Shown piece after piece: positions 6,465 to 12,420 of a stretch of DNA of 17,774 nucleotides. The stretch's first letter is position 1, and each line of letters opens with the position of its first letter. A program made the translations under genes and the position numbers. The stretch is from JAOAIV01 sp038849555. Lineage in GTDB: Archaea > Thermoproteota > Bathyarchaeia > Bathyarchaeales > Bathycorpusculaceae. A model generated the notes under the pieces. The model had not been told where the DNA came from, searched no databases, and was given only the letters and a program-made list of their open reading frames with translations. Location of the stretch: positions 1 through 17,774 of the forward strand of contig JAWCMT010000031.1 of assembly GCA_038849555.1 (NCBI GenBank), written 5' to 3'.

Positions 6465-6488
6465 ATAACAAAATTTAAATATTGTTAT
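6465..6488 (+). promoter_or_regulatory. ferredoxin promoter with ArsR-type operator palindrome
   Basis: ATAACAA (6465-6471) and TTGTTAT (6482-6488) form a perfect 7-nt inverted repeat around AATTTAAATA, which is the TATA box. Expected transcript start is near 6503. Its right half repeats the second arsR promoter exactly, so one repressor very likely controls both divergent genes. Confidence 0.6.
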
Positions 6489-6489
6489 T

Positions 6490-6508
6490 AGTCTTAGGGT
6501 TTAAGACT
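6490..6508 (+). promoter_or_regulatory. 7-bp inverted repeat at the transcript start of the ferredoxin
   Basis: AGTCTTA and TAAGACT flank a GGGTT loop. It falls at the predicted transcript start between the TATA element and the AAGGAGG ribosome binding site (6517-6523). It may be a second operator or a leader hairpin; the sequence does not decide. Confidence 0.35.
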
Positions 6509-6531
6509 GAGCAAATAAGGAGGCAACAAGA

Positions 6532-6825
6532 ATGGCAGAAGAAACTTATGAAGGGTTACCGCGAAACAAGATACCTTGGTATCCAACAATAGACTACGAA
6601 AAATGCGTCAGCTGTGGAAAATGCGTAGACTACTGTAAACTTGGCGTGTTTGAGTTTGAAGAGAAAGAAGGAAAAAAGAGAACCGTTGTGAAGAACCCTT
6701 ACAACTGTGTAGTTCTCTGTACAGGCTGCGAGAAGCAGTGTCCTGCCAGCGCCATAACTCATCCTTCTAAAAAAGAAACCCGAAAGATTATCGAAAAGCT
6801 GAAAAAAGAAAACGCAGGTTCTTAA
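6532..6825 (+). CDS. 2x[4Fe-4S] ferredoxin
   Basis: A 97-residue ferredoxin with a full set of eight ligands: C25-x2-C28-x2-C31-x3-C35 and C59-x3-C63-x2-C66-x3-C70-P. The second motif has the same x3 spacing between its first two cysteines as the ferredoxin at 2425, and both begin with P-W-(F/Y)-P and a Y-(S/E)-(D/K)-K-C lead-in, so they are related. The tail after residue 75 is a charged helix (KIIEKLKKE) where the other protein has a zinc ribbon. AAGGAGG at 6517-6523 supports the ATG. Control by an ArsR-type repressor is unusual for a ferredoxin and suggests that it feeds electrons to a metalloid-linked redox enzyme, possibly one encoded elsewhere. Confidence 0.85.
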   Translation: MAEETYEGLPRNKIPWYPTIDYEKCVSCGKCVDYCKLGVFEFEEKEGKKRTVVKNPYNCVVLCTGCEKQCPASAITHPSKKETRKIIEKLKKENAGS

Positions 6826-6984
6826 AACTCTAACACTATATGATGTTTTTGTTCCTAAGCTAATTGGGAATAACGCTAGCCACGGTCGCGCATAATCCCG
6901 CGATTAAGGAACCCCTGCTAAAGATATCAGCAAAACTGACCCATAAAAAGAAAAGTAAGATTAGGTGAAAAAGACCTGCAATCT

Positions 6985-7416
6985 CTATGCAGGTATTATC
7001 TCATAAGACGAAGTGATTGGTACAGCTTTTTGCAGCATGCCGCCTACGGAACAGTATTTTTCCTCTGAGAGTTTGATGGCGCTTTCCACTGCGCTTGGGC
7101 TTATGTTTTCTCCTGTGACTATGTATTTGAGGTGGATTTTCGTGAACACTCTTGGCGGCGGGTCTTCTCTCCTTTCAGCAGTTGCCTCCACAGAGTAGCC
7201 CGTAACTTTCTGCCTCTTCTTTTTCAGAATTGTCAAAACGTGAAAACTGCTGCACGCGGCAAGACTGGCTAAAACGTTCTCCATGGGAGAAAGGGCTGTT
7301 TCTTCTCCGCCATGCCCTTTTGGCGCATCGAACTTTACGGATATCCCTTTTTCATTCTTAGCTTCTAATCGGTAATTGCCTTTCCATTCAACAACCATTT
7401 TCTTAACCGAAGACAT
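6985..7416 (-). CDS. OsmC/Ohr-family peroxidase
   Basis: A 143-residue OsmC-like protein, closest in pattern to the YhfA-type branch. The two reactive cysteines of the family are at C55 (SLAAC-S-S-F-H) and C122 (EEKYCSVGGMLQK), separated by the long central helix and the strand EATAERREDPPPRVF. The segment SPMENVLASLAAC carries the conserved Glu that shapes the active site. Such enzymes reduce organic hydroperoxides with dithiol donors. The gene reads toward the ferredoxin (convergent, about 160 nt apart). A hairpin CCTGCA-N7-TGCAGG (6972-6990) spans its stop codon and may mark the transcript end. Its place beside two CxxC proteins fits an oxidative/thiol stress set. Confidence 0.9.
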   Translation of the reverse strand: MSSVKKMVVEWKGNYRLEAKNEKGISVKFDAPKGHGGEETALSPMENVLASLAACSSFHVLTILKKKRQKVTGYSVEATAERREDPPPRVFTKIHLKYIVTGENISPSAVESAIKLSEEKYCSVGGMLQKAVPITSSYEIIPA

Positions 7417-7502
7417 ACATCAAAGTTAAGCACCGAGATCATAAAAGAATTTGCTCAATAACTTCGATTGCCACACACCAAGAAAAGCGAATCGGGAAAA
7501 GC

Positions 7503-7643
7503 ATGAACTTTTTCCATGCCACAAAATATGTGCAAAAAGGCTTTGAACAGCTTTTCACTTCCAAAGTAACAGACTACAAGGATTTCAAAACTGCTCAGGA
7601 AACATATCTGTTACTGCTCTCACCAGAGGAAACAGACATTTGA
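7503..7643 (+). CDS. possible small protein or gene remnant, 46 residues
   Basis: An ATG frame of 46 codons on the plus strand, whose last 49 nt overlap the end of the winged-helix gene on the other strand. The same frame is open upstream to about 7423, so this may be the tail of a decayed gene rather than a small intact one. Composition is protein-like (aromatic and charged residues, F-H-A-T-K-Y-V-Q-K-G-F-E-Q-L-F then a helix ending in L-L-L-L-S-P-E-E). No ribosome binding site is evident and I recognise no family. Confidence 0.25.
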   Translation: MNFFHATKYVQKGFEQLFTSKVTDYKDFKTAQETYLLLLSPEETDI

Positions 7644-8482
7644 CCTTCACTGTCCACACCACAGCGCCTAGTGAGCGCATCGGTAAGCTTAGCCAAGTCG
7701 CATCTAAGCGCCCCAAGCTGCTTCTCCACATTCCTAACTCGCTCAGGCATCTGCAAATACTCTATCACTGCATCCTTTTGCAAATGCTCCAGCTCGCCAA
7801 CAGACCAGCTGTGATCAATCTTCCGCTGATCCGTCCTCACCGTAAAATACCTGCCAAACAAAGAAGCTACAGGATCCTCAACAGCCATCTCCCCAGCCAC
7901 AACCCTGCCCTCGCCCAAAACACAACCGTACTTGCTCACCAAGGCATCGCGCACGCGATTAGCTAAATTCATAGCCAAATTTGTGACTTCAATCGGGTTC
8001 CTGCCACGAATTACCTCAACATGCACGATCCAGTTTCGAGTAGTCTTACGAACCTTCACACCCAACTCGGTTCCCAGCAAAGCCGTCCAGTTGGTCATCT
8101 CCACCTTCTTAAAATTCTCAGGAACAAGCCCAGCTGCAATAATCTCATAGGCTACTTGGCATTTGTCAAACCTGTACAACCGCGCAGGAAAAACCGTGCC
8201 CTCACATAACGCGAGCAAGTTTTTACTTTCAGCCGTCAACTCGTAAAAGAGAACATTGCTTCTCTTTTCCCTTCTTATCAGCTTGCAATCTTCAAGCTTC
8301 CTAACATAATACCAAGTATGTTGCCGACTCAAGCCTATGATGCGCCCAGCCTTAGTAGGATAGTCACCTGCGTCTATGCGCATGAGCAACGGAAGCACCC
8401 AAGTGCGAACAGTCCTAGTGTCAAATTTTACTCTAGACTTTGGAGAACAAACTTTTTTACTTCCACCAGAACGCCAATCCAA
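7595..8482 (-). CDS. winged-helix DNA-binding protein with C-terminal coiled coil, element-borne
   Basis: A 295-residue protein starting at TTG 8482. A winged-helix domain occupies about residues 25-85: TRTVRTWVLPLLMRI, then AGRIIGLSRQHTWYYVRKLE as helix-turn-helix and RREKRSNVLFYELT as wing. A central mixed domain (100-240) holds a cysteine pair region, GTVFPARLYRFDKCQVAYEI, conserved-looking YFTVRTDQRKIDHSWSVGELEHLQ, and the last 40-50 residues are a predicted coiled coil with heptad-like leucines (VEKQLGALRCDLAKLTDAL). The only upstream in-frame codons before a stop make TTG the likely start. It follows the 48-codon gene by 5 nt. I recall similar proteins as multi-copy genes in Bathyarchaeia beside integrative elements, but cannot confirm this. 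Likely an element regulator or replication protein. Confidence 0.65.
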   Translation of the reverse strand: MDWRSGGSKKVCSPKSRVKFDTRTVRTWVLPLLMRIDAGDYPTKAGRIIGLSRQHTWYYVRKLEDCKLIRREKRSNVLFYELTAESKNLLALCEGTVFPARLYRFDKCQVAYEIIAAGLVPENFKKVEMTNWTALLGTELGVKVRKTTRNWIVHVEVIRGRNPIEVTNLAMNLANRVRDALVSKYGCVLGEGRVVAGEMAVEDPVASLFGRYFTVRTDQRKIDHSWSVGELEHLQKDAVIEYLQMPERVRNVEKQLGALRCDLAKLTDALTRRCGVDSEGQMSVSSGESSNRYVS

Positions 8483-8487
8483 AAAAG

Positions 8488-8634
8488 TCAGCTCCTAGCC
8501 TTATACACGTTAACGCGGCGAGAACCCGAAGGCGACTTCTTCACGTCTATGCTACAAACGAAAGTTTCTCCATCATTCTCATAGACCCAGATGCACAACA
8601 AATCCTCGGTCACATTACGGTAAATAACCTTCAA
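8488..8634 (-). CDS. small element-borne protein, 48 residues
   Basis: A TTG-started frame of 48 codons whose start overlaps the stop of the upstream frame by 4 nt (TTGA, 8631-8634) and whose stop lies 5 nt before the winged-helix gene. Such stop/start overlap is usual in translationally coupled operons and supports all three frames being one transcript. The protein reads as a small beta-rich unit: KVIYRNVTEDLLCIWVYEND, then GETFVCSIDVKKS and a basic end (SGSRRVNVYKARS). It has two cysteines and no recognised domain. Confidence 0.5.
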   Translation of the reverse strand: MKVIYRNVTEDLLCIWVYENDGETFVCSIDVKKSPSGSRRVNVYKARS

Positions 8635-8846
8635 CGATTCTCAACCTCAGCGATGTCAGCGTTTTCCTCTTTATCTTCCAGAACCTTAGACTCTAAGGTG
8701 TCCAAACGCTGAAGCTCATTAATCCGACGAACAATCAAGTCCTTCAATGTCTTCTCTCCATCTTTGGAAGCGATGTATGGCAGGAACGCCGCTGTCTTCG
8801 AATTTTGAAAATAGGGGAATGAGAGGAAAGAGCGTTTACCAGCGTG
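8631..8846 (-). pseudogene. frameshifted C-terminal part of the zinc-ribbon protein
   Basis: Immediately after the zinc ribbon (8836-9045) an open frame of about 70 codons continues in the +1 frame without any ATG or GTG start. It reads HAGKRSFLSFPYFQNSKTA, then AAFLPYIASKDGEKTLKDLI and a coiled-coil-like end (INELQRLDTLESKVLEDKEE). It ends at 8631 in the 4-nt overlap with the next gene. Absence of a start, coding-like composition and the coupled stop argue that it is the second half of one zinc-ribbon gene broken by a single-base indel around 8838-8850, by true mutation, assembly error or programmed shift. Confidence 0.5.
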
Positions 8847-9045
8847 AGAAACGAAAACCGCAGTCCCGGCAGTAGTAGCGTTGCACTTCTCCTGAAGCTA
8901 TTTTCCGTTTCCCATCTTTCCATAGTCTCTTGCCGCTGCACTGAGGACACTTGACAGTTTGCGGGATAGTTGAGTTTGTCCCTTTCCAAACTTCCTCGGA
9001 TAGAATTTTTCCGCAGTAGGGGCAGTTGACTATTTTCCGATTCAT
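8836..9045 (-). CDS. zinc-ribbon protein, N-terminal domain of a mobile-element protein
   Basis: A 69-residue protein with three CxxC knuckles: C8-P-Y-C11, C33-P-Q-C36 and C59-R-D-C62. The second and third form the ribbon seen at the front of IS1/InsA-type and archaeal integrase-like proteins: C-P-Q-C-S-G-K-R-L-W-K-D-G-K then G-E-V-Q-R-Y-Y-C-R-D-C-G-F-R-F-S. The frame ends four residues after F-R-F-S, where family members normally continue, and the continuation is found in the +1 frame (8631-8846). ATG at 9045 is chosen over 9054 because AGGAG lies 9 nt ahead of the former but touches the latter. It is 85 nt from the tRNA piece at 9131-9182. Confidence 0.6.
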   Translation of the reverse strand: MNRKIVNCPYCGKILSEEVWKGTNSTIPQTVKCPQCSGKRLWKDGKRKIASGEVQRYYCRDCGFRFSRW

Positions 9046-9130
9046 TTGACTCATCTCCTACTGAACTTTTCTCCAAAAGACATACGTAAACGTTCAGACT
9101 AAAAAAAGAGGGATAGAAGCTGCGAAGAAA

Positions 9131-9182
9131 CTCGGTGGCGATACATCGCCAAAAGATGGGAGTCCAAATCCCACCCCCCGCA
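9131..9182 (+). repeat. 3' fragment of a leucine-type tRNA, probable attachment site remnant
   Basis: The stretch ends CCACCCCCCGCA, which fits the 3' acceptor strand CCCCCGC plus discriminator A of tRNAs beginning GCGGGGG, as archaeal tRNA-Leu does. Before it is TCCAAAT in the T-loop position (consensus TTCAAAT) and, ahead of that, a perfect hairpin GGCGA-TACA-TCGCC (9137-9150) like the long variable arm of class II tRNAs. The T-stem pairs poorly in the standard register, and no 5' half with GCGGGGG is found upstream. It is therefore a decayed fragment rather than a working tRNA. Its position next to element-type genes fits an old integration boundary. Confidence 0.5.
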
Positions 9183-9337
9183 CTACTTTACCAGCAAATT
9201 ACAACACACAGCCTTGATGTAAAAGCGATACTTGATTCTTTCAGCGACGCCTAACCCTTCATGCTGTGCATTGCGCTAAGATAAACCTTATTAATTGGTC
9301 ACTTAAGCACTTGAGAAGAAAAATCGGAGGACAACTT

Positions 9338-9730
9338 GTGGCTGGAAAGGAGAAAATACGCATTGCTTCTGACTCAGGCATCTTTGTTGAATGCGAATTG
9401 AACTCGAATATAGCGCCTAAAACTGTTGCGGCTTTGCTGAATACTTTGCCATTAAAATCTAGGGCGAATTTCTGGGGACAAGAATTGTACTTTTCGGTTC
9501 CCTTTGTGGCGGGTTATGAAAATGCTAAAGAGGTTGTGAGCTTGGGTGATGTGGCTTACTGGCCAGAGGGGCCGGCTTTGTGCCTATTTTATGGTCCAAC
9601 CCCGGTCAGCCCATCGTCTGAGACTATAAAGCCCTATAGTCCAGTGAACGTGATTGGTAAAGTGCTTGGCAACCCGAAAATTCTCGCCCAAATCGACGAG
9701 AATGAGGAGCTTGAAGTGGAAAAAGTTTGA
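9338..9730 (+). CDS. cyclophilin-like protein, TM1367 type (PF04126)
   Basis: A 130-residue beta-barrel protein of the cyclophilin-like family typified by TM1367. Visible family marks are the N-terminal strand pair, FWGQELYFSVPF, the E-V-V-S-L-G-D-V-A-Y-W-P-E-G block followed by A-L-C-L-F-Y-G-P-T-P, and S-P-V-N-V-I-G-K near the end. The fold resembles cyclophilin but peptidyl-prolyl isomerase activity is not established for the family. GTG at 9338 is preferred to the in-frame ATG at 9266 because GGAGG (9326-9330) lies 7 nt ahead and the resulting length fits the family; the extra 24 residues from 9266 look non-native. It is convergent with the GNAT-protease fusion gene. Confidence 0.85.
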   Translation: MAGKEKIRIASDSGIFVECELNSNIAPKTVAALLNTLPLKSRANFWGQELYFSVPFVAGYENAKEVVSLGDVAYWPEGPALCLFYGPTPVSPSSETIKPYSPVNVIGKVLGNPKILAQIDENEELEVEKV

Positions 9731-9780
9731 AACTGCATTGGCACCCTCGAACGGGCTGTAATCAAACAACTTCTTGCCCT

Positions 9781-10899
9781 TTATGGTAGAATGCCTATTA
9801 TGATAAGGGCAGCAGTTAAGGCGGCAAGGGTAATCCAAACGGTTCTGTTCCACGTTAGTATCTTTTTTCCATCCCAAACGAAGCCGCCCGCTGCTTGTAG
9901 CGGAATCAAGTTGAAAAGGGAGATTAAGAGGTTGGTTGCGTAGCCCACTCGCGCCGCATCCGATAACAAGCTGCCTACTGTGAGGCGTGTTATTGCCCAG
10001 AATACAAAGCCAAGAACCAAGCTAACAAGGGGTCCAATGGCGAAAAATAGGCCAGTCTTATCCTTTTGAGGAGCATACTTCCAGTCCAGCTGTTTCAGGT
10101 ATGTTGAGCCGTAAGCAGGGAAGAAGCCGCCTGCCAGCGCTAAAAGCCAGCTGAAGAGGATTCCTGAACCCCAAGCTTTGAATTCTGCTGCAAACCCGAG
10201 TTTACGCGCCATAAGCTTCTGAGCAAACTCGTGCGCCATGAGGCTTAGAGCGACAACCGCGAAAACCGCTGGCACAAGAGCTAAGGGTCCTTGGCTGCGC
10301 AGAATTTGTATCCACCATACCATTGATACACCCAGCAGAGCAGCCAACCAATGCCATGTGCCGCTTGTTGTCCTTGGCGCATTCAGGTTTTTGTCGCGTC
10401 TGAGAAAGAATGTGCCGTAACCTATGAAGTGAAATTCTACAAGCCACAATCTTAGAAACTGAAGTCCATAATCTCTAAGCTGATGTGGAATCTCGTAAGG
10501 ATAGAAGCCTCTGTGAATAAAGATGTTCCATGAAGGCGAATTGTACCGGTCAGCTGTGGCGTAAATAACCGTGCAGCCCCGCGTCTCCAGCCATAATATA
10601 GCGCTGTCTACCAACAATTTGCCAATAGTTTTTCCCCGAAGCTCCTTAGCCACAACCAAGGCGTCTATGAAGCCTGCCTGTGCAGCTTTTATGCTCTGAA
10701 CGCGCATGGAAACCACACCGACTATTTTGCCAGCTTGCTCGGCGACTAAGCTGCCGCCGCTTTGCTTCAGAGCACTCTTCTGTGCACCATTAAGCGAGAG
10801 CTTGAAGACGATTCTATCGATTATGCCAAGGTTGCTCGCGTAGAATTTCGCCACATCCACTTTTTCAGCAGGTTGCATCTCGCGAATAAGAGGCTGCAT
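9781..10899 (-). CDS. GNAT acetyltransferase fused to site-2-protease-like membrane domain
   Basis: A 372-residue two-domain protein. Residues 1-165 are a GNAT domain: GFIDALVVAKELRGKTIGKLL holds the acetyl-CoA loop (R88-G-K-T-I-G, Thr in place of the usual second Gly of RxxGxG), followed by Y-N-S-P-S-W and IFIHRGFYPYE typical of the family. Residues 180-372 are a membrane domain with about six segments, resembling archaeal M50 site-2 proteases: MAHEFAQKLMARKLG-F-A-A-E-F at 221-240 is the zinc motif position but reads H223-E-F-A-Q227 instead of HExxH, and NLIPLQAAGGFVWDGKKI (330-347) matches the NPDG-like third-ligand region with D343. Proteolysis is doubtful because of the Q. A TATA-like CTTATATATAATG (10940-10953) precedes the gene. 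Confidence 0.8.
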   Translation of the reverse strand: MQPLIREMQPAEKVDVAKFYASNLGIIDRIVFKLSLNGAQKSALKQSGGSLVAEQAGKIVGVVSMRVQSIKAAQAGFIDALVVAKELRGKTIGKLLVDSAILWLETRGCTVIYATADRYNSPSWNIFIHRGFYPYEIPHQLRDYGLQFLRLWLVEFHFIGYGTFFLRRDKNLNAPRTTSGTWHWLAALLGVSMVWWIQILRSQGPLALVPAVFAVVALSLMAHEFAQKLMARKLGFAAEFKAWGSGILFSWLLALAGGFFPAYGSTYLKQLDWKYAPQKDKTGLFFAIGPLVSLVLGFVFWAITRLTVGSLLSDAARVGYATNLLISLFNLIPLQAAGGFVWDGKKILTWNRTVWITLAALTAALIIIGILP

Positions 10900-10939
10900 T
10901 CGCCAACGCTCCCAGAGTATGACTATGACTACAGGGCAT

Positions 10940-10953
10940 TATATATAAGTCAA
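10940..10953 (-). promoter_or_regulatory. TATA box of the GNAT-protease fusion gene
   Basis: The minus strand reads TTATATATAATG about 45 nt before the ATG at 10899. This spacing gives a leader of roughly 20 nt, which contains GGGAG as a ribosome binding site. Confidence 0.4.
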
Positions 10954-11118
10954 TTTAGCGCGCGTTAAATTTGGTGGCCAATCAAATAAATAAGAGTCTA
11001 AGGCTTATGCACAAAAGAAGCGCATTTAATTGGATATAAACACTGTTTTCTGGCAGCTTGATTCAAATGTTTGTTTTTGAAAAATTAGGGTGAACAAAAA
11101 AGTTTGTATTTGGGTTAC

Positions 11119-12273
11119 TTATGCCCTGTATCGTTTGTTTTTGGCAGTTTTCTTGCTGCTTTTTATAGTTGTTACCAACGCGGCTGCGACAATGATGACT
11201 ATAATGGTAGATAGCGCTATTGCGGTGATGCCAAAAACATTCTCTCCATCAGAATCTTCCCCTGATGCATTAGATGTTGAGTCAGGTGCAGCTAAGCCTC
11301 CTGTTGGGTATATGCCTATGACTTCGCCTGTGTCAGCCCATATTTGAACTCGCAGTCCAGTTACTCCGCCAAGATACATCGTGTCAAGGCAAAGGTAAAC
11401 TTCCCAGAAAGGATAAAGCGTGTAATAGTCACCGCGGCAGTCCGTACCTAAGTCCACGTATAGCGGTTTGTCCAGCACTGTAAAATTGCCGACGACCGCC
11501 GTCTTCCCTTCACAGTCAGCAGCCGTATACGTGTAATTCTTAACAGCCTCCTTAGCGATGCGCACGGCATCGCCCTCTGAAATTGATAACACTGCACTGC
11601 CGACCCTGTAGAGATTCCAAGTATCAACAAAGATTAATGTGTCATGAGTGAAGCTTAGGCTCAAAGTTTTTCTCCGGAAAGTTATGCCATTTTCGAAGTG
11701 ATTCCACCCGATTCTAACAAATCCTATTTCGCCAGTATCTACATCAGGTTCGCATGTAATTGTAAACTTAACATTATCCTCTATTTTCGTGTAGTTCCCA
11801 AGAGTTTTGATAGGCGTTGCCATTTGGAGCATAGGCACAGCATACTCTGCGCTAAACCATGAAGTATACTTATTCACAATCCCTTTTGCTTTATCTAAAA
11901 TGTCAGTGGAGACTTTTTTAGAAGAAAATGGGCCGTTGATGTAAAAGTTGCAGTAGGCAAGTTTATCGTCGATAAACGTGAAGCTAACGCTAATAGCTTC
12001 ATCCGTTGAATTTCCTGAAACTTCTTTGAATCGGTACAGCAAATCAACTGTCCGCTGTCTAAAGCCTAAATCATTTGGTAGAACCAAACTGTTATTAAAC
12101 CAAATCTCGTACTTGGATAAGTCAATTTCTAATACCTTCTCTAAAAACTTCCGCGCCATTTTTTCATACACATCAAAGCTCGGCCCATAAGAAAATGATA
12201 TACAACACCCAGTTAAGCCTACCAAAAGTAAAAGTATACATAAAATGGAATAGATGCTTCTTTTGTTAGTCAT
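11119..12273 (-). CDS. exported lipoprotein with C-terminal membrane anchor, PepSY-like end
   Basis: A 384-residue surface protein. Residues 4-22 are a hydrophobic signal ending in L-T-G-C23, a lipobox, so lipid modification at C23 is likely. The outer part (24-325) has no strong motif early on; near residues 245-325 it has V-R-I-A-K-E-A-V-K-N-Y-T-Y and YPFWEVYLCLD then GLRVQIWADTGEVIGIYP, which look like PepSY-type repeats. A serine/glycine/aspartate linker leads to one hydrophobic helix (about 342-366) and a basic tail (KSSKKTAKNKRYR), so the C-terminus is anchored with the tail inside. It starts 3 nt after the reopened end (12277) of the peptidase-like frame, so the two are probably an operon. 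Having both a lipobox and a C-terminal anchor is notable; one of them may be inactive. Confidence 0.75.
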   Translation of the reverse strand: MTNKRSIYSILCILLLLVGLTGCCISFSYGPSFDVYEKMARKFLEKVLEIDLSKYEIWFNNSLVLPNDLGFRQRTVDLLYRFKEVSGNSTDEAISVSFTFIDDKLAYCNFYINGPFSSKKVSTDILDKAKGIVNKYTSWFSAEYAVPMLQMATPIKTLGNYTKIEDNVKFTITCEPDVDTGEIGFVRIGWNHFENGITFRRKTLSLSFTHDTLIFVDTWNLYRVGSAVLSISEGDAVRIAKEAVKNYTYTAADCEGKTAVVGNFTVLDKPLYVDLGTDCRGDYYTLYPFWEVYLCLDTMYLGGVTGLRVQIWADTGEVIGIYPTGGLAAPDSTSNASGEDSDGENVFGITAIALSTIIVIIVAAALVTTIKSSKKTAKNKRYRA

Positions 12274-12276
12274 AAT

Positions 12277-12420
12277 TCAACCCCATAATAAGTTGATGTT
12301 GCCGTTCCCATAAATCCTCATCCTGCCAAGATATGTATTGTCAGGCGATGGTGGAATTCCAGGCGGCAAAAACTCTGGAGGAAAGTACGTCCTAAATCCA
12401 TTACGAAGAGGATTATCGAG
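12277..12420 (-). pseudogene. reading frame continuing past the in-frame TGA of the peptidase-like gene
   Basis: After the TGA at 12421-12423 the same frame stays open for 47 codons and ends in TGA at 12277-12279, 3 nt before the lipoprotein ATG. It reads LDNPLRNGFRTYFPPEFLPP, then GIPPSPDNTYLGRMRIYGNG and a short end NINLLWG. The composition is coding-like, and the terminus coupled to the next gene suggests that it belongs to the peptidase. A C-to-T change (CGA to TGA) or G-to-A change (TGG to TGA) would explain the stop. Confidence 0.55.

Noticed and set aside
6851..6908. Possible small RNA or terminator in the ferredoxin-osmC spacer (GTTCCT and AGGAAC arms)
   Set aside because: Only a 6-nt inverted repeat with a long loop; the pairing is too weak to support an RNA gene, and the T run at 6845-6849 is short.
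8744..9076. 110-codon minus-strand frame overlapping the zinc-ribbon gene
   Set aside because: The residues are low in pattern and S/R-rich, while the alternative frames hold three CxxC motifs and then a coiled-coil-like continuation.
9131..9182. Functional or split tRNA-Leu gene
   Set aside because: No 5' half is found in the window and the T-stem has two mismatches in the standard register, so a decayed fragment is the simpler reading.
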